20,837 nucleotides of DNA from Candidatus Nitrosopumilus sp. (GTDB taxonomy: Archaea; Thermoproteota; Nitrososphaeria; Nitrososphaerales; Nitrosopumilaceae): contig JADHUF010000013.1 in assembly GCA_016784625.1 (NCBI GenBank), positions 1-20,837 of the forward strand, read 5' to 3'. A program made the translations under genes and the position numbers. A model generated the notes under the pieces. It was not told where the DNA came from. It worked only from the letters and a program-made list of their open reading frames with translations, and did not search any database. Numbering within the stretch: the stretch's first letter is position 1; each line of letters starts with the position of its first letter. Positions 7,065 to 13,693 of the stretch are shown piece after piece.

Positions 7065-8218
7065 TAGATTAGTTCAATCTCCTTTTCTATAATATCACCA
7101 AAAGTTTCTTCTAGTTCTAATTCTAGTGTTTTATTTTTAATGCAAAATAAAACATAAGGCAAACAAAGTGTTACAAAAGCACTAGACGACACATGTAATT
7201 TTTTTGCCATAATAGATGATAATGATTTTATTTTCTTTCCATCCCAACGAATTCTATTAAGTAAAGGCCAAGAAAGATTGTATTGTGCATATCTAATTCT
7301 ATCATCATTTTGATATAATTCTACTAAAACATCATTAAGATAACGTAATAGTCTCCAATTCTGAGTTTTCATAATCTTACCATAAAGCATGTCAGCATTT
7401 GAGATGATTTCTAGATATTTTGCAAGTGTTGGATTATCTAGACTACTGGTGATAATACTAGAATAAAATGCATCAATCTTTTTTCTTGGATCAATTTGCA
7501 TAGAATACAAAACACTTCTAGCTTCTTCAATTGAATTTGCTTTAAAGAATGCGTTTACTCCATCTTCAACATTGATATTCTCAAATGATGTTTCAGTTTG
7601 GGGATTAAATCCAGTTACTAAAGACTGAGTAAGATTAATCATTGAACGAATATCTCCATGCGATTTGTCAATAACTTTGATTAAAGATCCTGGACTTAGT
7701 TTTGCACTTTCTTTTTTTAGAATATTTTCAAGATAAACTCTCAAGAGACGTGGAGGAATTCTTTTGAAGTAAATTGTTTTAACAGCTTTTTTGATACCTT
7801 TCATTTTATCTGAGGTGTCATCATTTGCAGCAAGAACAATCGGTACTGTAGGTTCTTTTAGAATATCAACAAGAGCTGCTGCTCCACCATAGTCACTACG
7901 ACCATGAATTCCATCTACCTCATCAATGAAGATCATTGGAGTTCCTAAAACACTTGCATTACCTAATACAGGTGTAAGAATTTCATTAATTCTAGATTTA
8001 CTTCTAACATCACTGGCATTAAGCCCAATCATATCATATCCAAACTTTTTTGCTATGAGATAGCCCATAGTGGTTTTTCCAATTCCAGGAGGCCCAACTA
8101 AAAGAAGTGGTTTAGTACCTTTTTTCCATTTTACAAACCATTCCATTATCGCCACACGAGATTCTTCATTTCCAACCATATCAGAAATAATCTGAGGTCG
8201 ATATTTTTCAGACCACAT
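7064..8218 (-). CDS. rfcL: Replication factor C large subunit (clamp loader ATPase)
   Basis: This AAA+ ATPase is the large subunit of the archaeal clamp loader, which places the PCNA ring on primed DNA. The N-terminus WSEKYRPQIISDMVGN is the RFC signature. Walker A is GPPGIGKTT (about 42-50) and Walker B is IFIDEVDG (about 96-103). The spacing of LLLVGPPG behind WFVKWKKG is typical of the large rather than small subunit. At 384 aa it is shorter than many euryarchaeal large subunits (nearly 480-500), and I see no PIP-box-like motif at the C-terminus. I chose the ATG at 8218 because GTGAT, complementary to the 16S tail, lies 7 nt upstream. A GTG at 8230 is an alternative that would overlap the preceding stop as GTGA. 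The small subunit is not in this window. Confidence 0.9.
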   Translation of the reverse strand: MWSEKYRPQIISDMVGNEESRVAIMEWFVKWKKGTKPLLLVGPPGIGKTTMGYLIAKKFGYDMIGLNASDVRSKSRINEILTPVLGNASVLGTPMIFIDEVDGIHGRSDYGGAAALVDILKEPTVPIVLAANDDTSDKMKGIKKAVKTIYFKRIPPRLLRVYLENILKKESAKLSPGSLIKVIDKSHGDIRSMINLTQSLVTGFNPQTETSFENINVEDGVNAFFKANSIEEARSVLYSMQIDPRKKIDAFYSSIITSSLDNPTLAKYLEIISNADMLYGKIMKTQNWRLLRYLNDVLVELYQNDDRIRYAQYNLSWPLLNRIRWDGKKIKSLSSIMAKKLHVSSSAFVTLCLPYVLFCIKNKTLELELEETFGDIIEKEIELI

Positions 8219-8226
8219 CAATTTTA

Positions 8227-9342
8227 TCACTTGGGAAGTTTTGATTCAAACTCTGACCATTTGTTGGCATTTTGTAATTGATTGTACCAATATTGATTAT
8301 AATGCTCTACAGTTAAAAATAAAAATTCTAAAAATTCTTTGTGGGAGAATCCGTCAGGCAATAATTCAAGAGTAAGACGAGCATCTTGCAAATACAAATT
8401 ACTTTTTTCTAAAGTAATTTCAAATCCTTTCTTTACATCATTTGCTAATAATGAATAGTAAAGTGGCCAAGAAGGGATTTTTACAAATCCATTTTTAATA
8501 GAATCTTCAATTTCATTTCCACATCCAACACCTTCTGCAGCTCTTGCCATACCCAAGTAGAAAATTTCTCCTAATGGTCGTTCTGCTAAAGCCATATTTC
8601 GGCCAGCAGTTCCCATTACTGCACGATATTTTTTGTACGACAATGTCATTTCTTCTTCAGTAATTTCAGTTGGTTTTGATTTTAATTTTTCATCAAGGTA
8701 TTGTCCTATTCTAGCATCTTTGAATCCTTCTTCAAATTCTTTTAAAACTTGTTCACCACCTTTTGAAATTTTATCTCTAGCTAATTTCAAGATATATGGA
8801 TTCATTAATTTATAATCATCAAGAAATTCCAAGTCTTCATCTTTATCTACAATTCTATCCATAGGTTCGCTAAGATCAATTGCCAAGATATGTCCCTCAA
8901 CCATATCTTGTTTTAATTGAGGATCATCTCTTCCAGTGTATTCTGCTGCAGCATCAAATAATCCATTAAAAACAGGAAAAGTCATTTTTACGAAATTTGA
9001 GTTTAAAATTCTAAGGACCCTATCTTTTAGAACATCAGGACTTTCTAATTTTGATTTTATAGGCTCGATTTCAGATGCATTTAGTATAATTTCAGTAGAG
9101 CCCACCTCATTACCAAATGCTTGTTGAGTAGAATTGGGATTAGTATCAGATTTTATCTCATAAAGAAGACCTTGTGCAAATCTTTCTGCAAAATTTGGAA
9201 ATTCATTTTCTGTTTCTTCTTTATATTTTTTAAATAATTTGTAACCTTTTGATTTGAACAAACCTTGTTTGATTATTTGCTTACCAGGTTTTGTGCTCAT
9301 TAAAGCTTCTTTACTTACAACAGATTGATCTTTGCCACTCAC
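8227..9342 (-). CDS. Conserved-looking protein of unknown function, first gene of the RFC-L operon
   Basis: I recognise no domain in this 371-aa protein. It has no signal peptide or membrane segment and is mainly charged and helical in appearance. Residues 1-45 are basic (many Lys), residues 60-100 are polar, and the middle contains acidic runs such as DKDEDLEFLDD. A region near 236-275 (SYKKYRAVMGTAGRNMALAE, then MARAAEGVGCGNEIEDSIKNG) looks like a conserved core. The C-terminus is aromatic-rich (EHYNQYWYNQL). The start is GTG at 9340-9342, with a TATA box 21 nt upstream; ATG at 9300 (residue 15) is the alternative. The stop lies within 12 nt of the RFC-L start, so the three genes to 6753 look like one transcript. 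Location next to the clamp loader is the only functional hint. Confidence 0.85.
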   Translation of the reverse strand: MSGKDQSVVSKEALMSTKPGKQIIKQGLFKSKGYKLFKKYKEETENEFPNFAERFAQGLLYEIKSDTNPNSTQQAFGNEVGSTEIILNASEIEPIKSKLESPDVLKDRVLRILNSNFVKMTFPVFNGLFDAAAEYTGRDDPQLKQDMVEGHILAIDLSEPMDRIVDKDEDLEFLDDYKLMNPYILKLARDKISKGGEQVLKEFEEGFKDARIGQYLDEKLKSKPTEITEEEMTLSYKKYRAVMGTAGRNMALAERPLGEIFYLGMARAAEGVGCGNEIEDSIKNGFVKIPSWPLYYSLLANDVKKGFEITLEKSNLYLQDARLTLELLPDGFSHKEFLEFLFLTVEHYNQYWYNQLQNANKWSEFESKLPK

Positions 9343-9363
9343 AAACGTAGACTTGTTTATTGT

Positions 9364-9370
9364 TATTTAT
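9364..9370 (-). promoter_or_regulatory. TATA box of the RFC-L operon
   Basis: Minus-strand ATAAATA lies 21 nt before the GTG at 9342, supporting this non-ATG start as the first codon of a leaderless message. Confidence 0.45.
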
Positions 9371-9395
9371 GCTTTCAAAACAAATGTTTACTTCA

Positions 9396-9404
9396 CTTAA
9401 ATTA
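9396..9404 (+). promoter_or_regulatory. TATA box of the IMPase/FBPase-family gene
   Basis: CTTAAATTA lies 20 nt before the ATG at 9425, giving a leaderless arrangement. The divergent RFC-L operon box is 25 nt away. Confidence 0.45.
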
Positions 9405-9424
9405 CGAAATATCAAATATTCATT

Positions 9425-10225
9425 ATGGAAGTGATAGAAATTCTTCGTGAAGCTTCAAATAGAATTTATGAAAATGTAAAAGATCTTGCAGGTACAGAAC
9501 ATGCCGCAGGAGATTTTGGTAGAGGTGCAGGAGGAGATATTTCACGAAACATAGACATTGTTGCTGAAAAAACAGTTTTAGATTATCTTAAAGAAATTAA
9601 TTTTGAATGTGTTGTTTTAGGTGAAGAGTGTGGAAGAATAGAATTATCAAAGAATCCCAAAGGATACATCATTATGGATGCAATAGATGGTTCTGCTAAT
9701 GCAGTACGTGGTGTTCCTTTTTTCTGCAGTTCATTAGCATTTGCAACTGAAAATAAACTGAGTTCAATTACAGATGGTGTTATCACAAATCTATCAAATG
9801 GAGAAATGTATTGGGCCTCAAAAAATAAAGGTTCATTTTTCAATGAAGAACAAATCAAAGTACACAGTAGTGAACCAATCTACAAAATAGTTGGCATCAA
9901 CATATCGGGTGCAACAACAGATTTGATGAAAAGATTACATCCAATATTTGAAAACTATAATCACACAAGACATTTTGGTGCAAATGCTCTAGAAATGGCA
10001 TTATTTGCAAGAGGATTAATGGATATTTTTATTGATTTGAGAGATAAAATTAGAATTCAAGACATAGCTGCAGGATATCTAATTGTAAAAGAAGCAGGAG
10101 GATTATTGTTAGATGCAGATTTGAATCCACTTGATGCTGATCTAAGTTATGATACAAGAGTTTCTTTTATTGCTGCAGCGAATCAGAAAATTCTTAATGA
10201 AATAATGTTACAGATCAAACAATGA
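9425..10225 (+). CDS. Inositol-monophosphatase / fructose-1,6-bisphosphatase family phosphatase
   Basis: This 266-aa Mg2+-dependent, Li+-sensitive-type phosphatase belongs to the archaeal IMPase group, many of which act on both inositol 1-phosphate and fructose 1,6-bisphosphate. Metal-site motifs are in the expected order: GEE (66-68), DAIDGSAN (85-92) and IQDIAAG (near residue 210). The usual DPxDGT/S motif has Ala in place of Pro. Length fits the family (about 250-270). It is transcribed alone or ahead of the FNR-like gene, which has its own TATA box 134 nt downstream. Which substrate is physiological cannot be told from the sequence; gluconeogenesis or inositol/sugar-phosphate metabolism are the options. 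Confidence 0.88.
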   Translation: MEVIEILREASNRIYENVKDLAGTEHAAGDFGRGAGGDISRNIDIVAEKTVLDYLKEINFECVVLGEECGRIELSKNPKGYIIMDAIDGSANAVRGVPFFCSSLAFATENKLSSITDGVITNLSNGEMYWASKNKGSFFNEEQIKVHSSEPIYKIVGINISGATTDLMKRLHPIFENYNHTRHFGANALEMALFARGLMDIFIDLRDKIRIQDIAAGYLIVKEAGGLLLDADLNPLDADLSYDTRVSFIAAANQKILNEIMLQIKQ

Positions 10226-10261
10226 ATAGACAATCATATAAAATTAATTCATTACACAAGT

Positions 10262-10277
10262 AATTGTACAATTTTTT
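10262..10277 (+). repeat. 12-bp palindrome followed by a T-run after the phosphatase gene
   Basis: AATTGTACAATT is a perfect palindrome and runs into a T-tract (six T in total). It sits 36 nt after the phosphatase stop. It could mark termination of that gene; being about 50 bp before the FNR-like TATA box, it is less likely an operator. Confidence 0.3.
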
Positions 10278-10326
10278 GATATTTTAGAATAATAATCGGA
10301 TTTTTTGAATCAAATTATAAGAGTAA

Positions 10327-10335
10327 TATATTTAT
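10327..10335 (+). promoter_or_regulatory. TATA box of the FNR-like gene
   Basis: TATATTTAT lies 24 nt before the ATG at 10360, a strong match with leaderless spacing. Confidence 0.6.
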
Positions 10336-10359
10336 CCAAAGTCGCGAAAAAACTCTTGT

Positions 10360-11202
10360 ATGGTAACTGAGATGAAAGCAAAGGTCACCTATATGGAGTT
10401 ATTAAAAGAAGATCTCGTAATCGTCCGATTAGTTCCAGAAAAAGGAATGCCAGAATACAAAACAGGTCAATTTCTAACTATTGGTCTTCCAATACCAGCA
10501 GAGAAAAAAATAGTACGAAGAGCATATTCAATTGCATCTCATGCAGAAAATAGAGATTATTTTGAATTTGTAATTAGATGGGTTAGAAAGCCTTTACCAG
10601 GTCGTGTGACAACTGAATTATTTTACCTAAGTGTCGGAGATGAGGTACTTTTAGGAGATCCAACAGGAGCTGCATTACAAATTAGTGAAAAGTTACCAAA
10701 CGGAGAAAAAGACAATAGAAGAGTTATTTGTGTTGGTGGTGGAACAGGATTAGCACCATTTATTGCATTTGCAAAACATTTTCATGATACTAATGATAAA
10801 AGAGAAGTGATTATTTTACATGGTGCAAGTTACATTGATGAATTAAGCTATAAACGACTTTTAACAGATTTAGAAAATGAAAGTGAAAAAAGAGGACGAG
10901 ATAAATGGAATTTTAGATACAGAGCTGCAATTAGCAGACCAAAAGAATTCTATAACAGATCTTGGAATGGTCACGTAGGCAGGGTAGAATCATTTTTCAA
11001 GCCTGATAAAAAAACTGAGCTATCACCAGTAGATGAGATGGTAGGCGAGAAAATAACACCAGACAACACAATCGTCTACATTTGTGGATATCAGGGAACA
11101 ATTGATGGAGTGATTGAATCTCTAGGTTCGAGAGGTTTTGTCACTGAACATGAAAAAAACCCTGATGGAAGTTTTGGAATAAAGTTTGAATCCTACGGTT
11201 AG
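10360..11202 (+). CDS. Ferredoxin/flavodoxin-NAD(P)H reductase-like flavoprotein
   Basis: This 280-aa protein has the two-domain FNR fold. The FAD domain contains RRAYSIAS (53-60), the RxYS motif that contacts the flavin, after YKTGQFLTIGLP. The nucleotide domain starts with VCVGGGTGLAPFIAFAKH (about residue 125 on) and ends with YICGYQGTIDGVIESLGSRGF. There is no Fe-S or ferredoxin domain, so it is a single-chain reductase that would pass electrons between NAD(P)H and a separate carrier. It is longer than bacterial Fpr (about 250) because of extra sequence between residues 170 and 230. With a complex I that probably takes electrons from ferredoxin, it could link the NADPH and ferredoxin pools; the direction and partner are inferred. 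Confidence 0.87.
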   Translation: MVTEMKAKVTYMELLKEDLVIVRLVPEKGMPEYKTGQFLTIGLPIPAEKKIVRRAYSIASHAENRDYFEFVIRWVRKPLPGRVTTELFYLSVGDEVLLGDPTGAALQISEKLPNGEKDNRRVICVGGGTGLAPFIAFAKHFHDTNDKREVIILHGASYIDELSYKRLLTDLENESEKRGRDKWNFRYRAAISRPKEFYNRSWNGHVGRVESFFKPDKKTELSPVDEMVGEKITPDNTIVYICGYQGTIDGVIESLGSRGFVTEHEKNPDGSFGIKFESYG

Positions 11203-11207
11203 AAGTA

Positions 11208-11213
11208 TTTTTT
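11208..11213 (+). terminator. T6 tract after the FNR-like gene
   Basis: A TTTTTT run begins 6 nt after the stop codon, and more T-runs follow near 11231-11242. This is consistent with intrinsic archaeal termination. Confidence 0.4.
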
Positions 11214-11287
11214 ATAAAAATAACAAATTAATTTTTATTTTTGAGATTAGGAAATTAGTATTTATCAGATTAAACATACCTGTGGAT

Positions 11288-11296
11288 TTTTATATT
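11288..11296 (+). promoter_or_regulatory. TATA box of the DUF1059-like small gene
   Basis: TTTTATATT lies 19 nt before the ATG at 11316, supporting independent transcription of this short gene. Confidence 0.5.
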
Positions 11297-11315
11297 GAGG
11301 TATTTTTTCTAAAAT

Positions 11316-11483
11316 ATGGCAGAACTTAAGTGTGAAGATTACGGTTTTGAATGTGATTTTGTAGCAGAAGGCGATATGGAGAAAGTAATTGATGAGTTTA
11401 GAGCACACACTGATGAGGAACATGGAATAGACTATTCTAAGGAAGCCGTAATGCAGTTTCTCTTAAGAAAACAAGGCGTATAA
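11316..11483 (+). CDS. Small DUF1059-like protein
   Basis: This 55-aa protein begins MAELKCEDYGFECDFVAEGD and ends FLLRKQGV. The pattern Lys-Cys-x-Asp-x-Gly-x-x-Cys in the first 13 residues, followed by an amphipathic helix and paired histidines (AHTDEEHG), matches small archaeal/bacterial proteins grouped as DUF1059. Two Cys and two His suggest a metal site. The function of the family is not known to me. A TATA box at the right distance, a start ATG and codon use like the neighbours support it as a real gene. Its stop lies 5 bp from the convergent GluTR-like gene. Confidence 0.8.
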   Translation: MAELKCEDYGFECDFVAEGDMEKVIDEFRAHTDEEHGIDYSKEAVMQFLLRKQGV

Positions 11484-11488
11484 GAAAA

Positions 11489-12565
11489 TTAAGCATCTAA
11501 TCTTTTCATTGTTGCTGATAAAATAGGGACTTCTTTTGTAATAATTTTTTCAACTGCAGGAACAATACCTATTCTAGCTTTAACGCTTTCTTCATAAATT
11601 TCGTAAATTTGATCTCTAAATAATAATTTGGTGCCAGGAAGTGCAGTAATTCCTTCATCAACAGTTCTAGGATCTGACAAATCTAAAACTAGTGTACCTT
11701 TTTTCTTTTCTTCCATTGCCAAATGAATTTTATCATAAGTGATTAAGAAATAATCACATGTTGTTGCAACAAAGACAATATCATATTTATCAAAACCGGC
11801 TAAAACCTCATCAAAGTCAATAGGATTACCACTTAGGAGTGTTGTAAATCCGGTTGCACGATCAATCGTTCTACTTGTAACATCAAAGGTAACATCCTTT
11901 TTCTTCAAAGCCTTTGCAACCATAGCAGCAGGCTCACCAGTACCAATAAGTAATACTTTTTTCTTGGAATCAAGTCCTGCTTTTTCATCTACCAATTTTA
12001 TTGCAACATCACCAAGAGAAAGTACATCCTTTGCAATTCCTGTGGTATCTCTCATGCGCATAGCTAGTCTAATTACACTTTCAAATAATTTATTAAGAAT
12101 TTTGCCAGAAACACCTGCACTTTTTGCCTTAGCTAACGATAAAATGATCTCATCAAATATGTCTTGTTTTCCTATAACCGGAGAATCTAATCCAGATGCT
12201 AAACGGAGTAGATGTAGATACACATCATCTCCTTTGTACACCTCAAGGGTTTGATCAAAATGATCAATATCATTTTGATCTAAGGAAGATAAAGGTATCC
12301 AAGTATCTTTGATTTGATTTAACACAAGAGTTTTTCCTTCAGCTCTTCTTGCATCAGGAGAATCAGAAGTTTCTACATTACTTACTAAAAAGATTTCAAC
12401 TCTACTTGGTGTTTGAATGATGATACATTCATCAACACCAGGAATTTTTTTGAATTCTTCACTAGCTGCAATAACATCTTTGAAAGTAAATTTTGATAAT
12501 GTGTGTAAAGGTATATTTTTGAAAGTGACTCGTGCATTCATTACATCAAAACTAATTTTACTCAA
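11489..12565 (-). CDS. Glutamyl-tRNA reductase homologue lacking the catalytic cysteine
   Basis: This 358-aa protein follows the GluTR (HemA) layout. It has an N-terminal catalytic-like domain, LLRLASGLDSPVIGKQDIFDEI (about residues 116-137; compare the GluTR consensus with GLDSxxxGExQI), an NAD(P)-binding domain with VLLIGTGEPAAMVAKAL, and a C-terminal part with DLSDPRTVDEGITALPG. The nucleophile motif TCNR is TPSR here (residues 52-55), so the cysteine that forms the thioester with glutamate is replaced by proline, and the Glu of LGE is Lys. The nearest Cys is residue 47. It is therefore probably not a standard GluTR; it may be regulatory, a heme-related binding protein or a different dehydrogenase. 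The start is TTG at 12565, with GGTGAT just upstream; ATG at residue 9 is an alternative. It lies 10 nt after the coiled-coil gene. Confidence 0.82.
   Translation of the reverse strand: MSKISFDVMNARVTFKNIPLHTLSKFTFKDVIAASEEFKKIPGVDECIIIQTPSRVEIFLVSNVETSDSPDARRAEGKTLVLNQIKDTWIPLSSLDQNDIDHFDQTLEVYKGDDVYLHLLRLASGLDSPVIGKQDIFDEIILSLAKAKSAGVSGKILNKLFESVIRLAMRMRDTTGIAKDVLSLGDVAIKLVDEKAGLDSKKKVLLIGTGEPAAMVAKALKKKDVTFDVTSRTIDRATGFTTLLSGNPIDFDEVLAGFDKYDIVFVATTCDYFLITYDKIHLAMEEKKKGTLVLDLSDPRTVDEGITALPGTKLLFRDQIYEIYEESVKARIGIVPAVEKIITKEVPILSATMKRLDA
12253..12280. repeat. Perfect 12-bp inverted repeat inside the GluTR-like gene
   Basis: The arms GATCAAAATGAT and ATCATTTTGATC are separated by 4 nt (CAAT on the plus strand). 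In the mRNA it would make a 12-bp stem with a 4-nt loop, and in protein it encodes the Asp/Gln/His-rich stretch DQNDIDHFDQ. Confidence 0.75.
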
Positions 12566-12568
12566 ATT

Positions 12569-12574
12569 ATCACC
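12569..12574 (-). promoter_or_regulatory. Ribosome-binding site that decides the TTG start of the GluTR-like gene
   Basis: Minus-strand GGTGAT is complementary to the ATCACC of the conserved archaeal 16S tail and lies 3 nt before the TTG at 12565. It sits in the 10-nt gap after the upstream stop codon, so internal translation initiation in the operon is likely. Confidence 0.5.
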
Positions 12575-12575
12575 A

Positions 12576-13289
12576 TTAAGATTTTACCTTGTCTCGTCCA
12601 CCTTTTGCAGTTCGGAAAACATTCATTCCAATGAAAAAATTTTCATGTAATGATTTTAAATAACTAATATCATTTTTAGCATTTTTAATTTGTTTTTCTG
12701 TAGCCTCAGGATCATTTTTCAATTTTTCAAGTCTTTGATTTGCTTCTTCTAAAAAGTCATCAACTCCACGTTCGTAATTTGAAACACCACCATATTCAGG
12801 ACTAAGAACATGTTCAGGAACATAATTAGGAGTTTCATCTTTGAATATCTCAGCTTTTCTTGTTATACTAGCTTCTTCTTCTGCGGAAAGGATTGGTCGT
12901 GGGAATCGGTCTTTTTTATCTAACCAAAATTCTGGTTCACCCATTTCTCGTCTAAAGATTTCCTCACCTTGTCTCTTAAACGTGTGAGCAGGACCCTTTG
13001 ATTCATCTTCTTTTACTTCATCAGCAATTGCTTTGTATTCTGCTTCTGCTGCAGATTCTGCTTCTTTTCTTGCAGCTTCTGCTTTTGCAATAGCTTCTTT
13101 CACTGCAGCTTCTGCTTCTTCAGCTACTTTTGCTGTGGCATCAGCTTTTGCTGCTGCATCAGCTGCTACTTTAGATTCATCTATTGTTTTTGGAGATTCA
13201 GTTTTTGTATCTATGTCTGCTGACAGTTTTTTGGATGATGAATCTTCAGTAGATTTTACTTCTTCAGATTCTTTTTTCTCCTCAGACAT
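12576..13289 (-). CDS. Ala/Glu/Lys-rich coiled-coil protein of unknown function
   Basis: I do not recognise this 237-aa protein. Residues 1-40 are Ser/Lys/Glu-rich and probably disordered. Residues 40-95 are a long Ala/Glu/Lys run with Ala-Ala-x-x-Ala-like spacing, likely a single alpha helix or coiled coil. The C-terminal half is different: it has aromatic and proline residues (PEFWLDKKDRFPRPIL, TPNYVPEHVLSPEYGGVSNY), then another helix with KNDPEATEKQIKNAK. It has no signal peptide or membrane segment. The start is ATG 13289 rather than the TTG one codon earlier, because a TATA box lies 24 nt upstream. It is the first gene of an apparent two-gene unit with the GluTR homologue, suggesting the two act together. 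Confidence 0.82.
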   Translation of the reverse strand: MSEEKKESEEVKSTEDSSSKKLSADIDTKTESPKTIDESKVAADAAAKADATAKVAEEAEAAVKEAIAKAEAARKEAESAAEAEYKAIADEVKEDESKGPAHTFKRQGEEIFRREMGEPEFWLDKKDRFPRPILSAEEEASITRKAEIFKDETPNYVPEHVLSPEYGGVSNYERGVDDFLEEANQRLEKLKNDPEATEKQIKNAKNDISYLKSLHENFFIGMNVFRTAKGGRDKVKS

Positions 13290-13313
13290 CAAAATTTACT
13301 AAAGTTGCTTGAA

Positions 13314-13322
13314 TTTTAATAT
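13314..13322 (-). promoter_or_regulatory. TATA box of the coiled-coil/GluTR-like operon
   Basis: Plus-strand TTTTAATAT (minus ATATTAAAA) ends 24 nt before the ATG at 13289. Confidence 0.5.
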
Positions 13323-13426
13323 TCTTGTATGAAAAACTGCTTATCATTTCTTTTTTTATTACTAGTTCTACAAGTGTCATTATTGATCGGTTGCAAAATG
13401 ATTTCTAACTATATGTTGAAAAATTA

Positions 13427-13504
13427 TGGCGCCCTCGGCGGGATTTGAACACGCGTCTCAGCCGTGACAGGGCCGAATTCTAGACCGGGCTATACTACAA
13501 GGGC
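13427..13504 (-). tRNA. tRNA-Asp (anticodon GTC), CCA encoded
   Basis: The minus strand begins GCCCTTG and ends CGAGGGC-G-CCA, giving a 7-bp acceptor stem with one G-U pair, a G discriminator and an encoded CCA. The anticodon arm is CGGCC-CTGTCAC-GGCTG, so the anticodon is GTC. The D loop has AGCCCGGTC and the T loop is TTCAAAT. Two stem positions do not pair: A12-A23 in the D stem, and T52-C62 in the T stem (GCGTG against CCCGC). No intron is seen. A TATA-like CTTTTAAT lies 26 nt upstream. Confidence 0.93.
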
Positions 13505-13530
13505 ACAAATAGTTTGAATCAAATTGCCAG

Positions 13531-13538
13531 ATTAAAAG
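13531..13538 (-). promoter_or_regulatory. TATA-like box of tRNA-Asp
   Basis: Minus-strand CTTTTAAT ends 26 nt before the mature 5' end of tRNA-Asp. Confidence 0.35.
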
Positions 13539-13571
13539 TTTCTGTCATAACAAAAAATTTTGTAAAAGACT

Positions 13572-13579
13572 AAATTATA
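13572..13579 (+). promoter_or_regulatory. TATA box of tRNA-Lys
   Basis: AAATTATA ends 21 nt before the mature 5' end of tRNA-Lys, so the transcript needs little or no 5' trimming. Confidence 0.45.
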
Positions 13580-13600
13580 CACGTAAAGCATTTTTCATGA

Positions 13601-13674
13601 GGGTCTATGGCGCAGCCAGGTAGCGCACCGGACTTTTAATCCGGTTGTCGAGGGTCCGAATCCCTCTAGACCCG
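13601..13674 (+). tRNA. tRNA-Lys (anticodon TTT)
   Basis: The acceptor stem is GGGTCTA with TAGACCC, the D stem GCGC with GCGC, the anticodon arm CCGGA-CTTTTAA-TCCGG (anticodon TTT) and the T arm GAGGG-TCCGAAT-CCCTC. All stems pair fully. The discriminator is G and no CCA is encoded, unlike the divergent tRNA-Asp. No intron is present. Confidence 0.97.
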
Positions 13675-13677
13675 CTA

Positions 13678-13693
13678 CTTTTCTTTATTTCAT
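13678..13693 (+). terminator. T-rich terminator of tRNA-Lys
   Basis: CTTTTCTTTATTTCAT follows the tRNA by 3 nt and reaches the stop codon of the convergent argH gene. Two T-clusters fit archaeal termination. Confidence 0.45.

Noticed and set aside
13033..13302. Plus-strand Ser/Ala-rich open frame
   Set aside because: It is the antisense of the Ala/Glu-rich repeat region of the coiled-coil gene; its composition is a by-product and it has no promoter of its own.
13550..13563. Inverted repeat ACAAAA/TTTTGT between the two tRNA genes
   Set aside because: It is an A/T-run pair with a 2-nt spacer, expected by chance in such AT-rich DNA, and is not clearly placed relative to either promoter.
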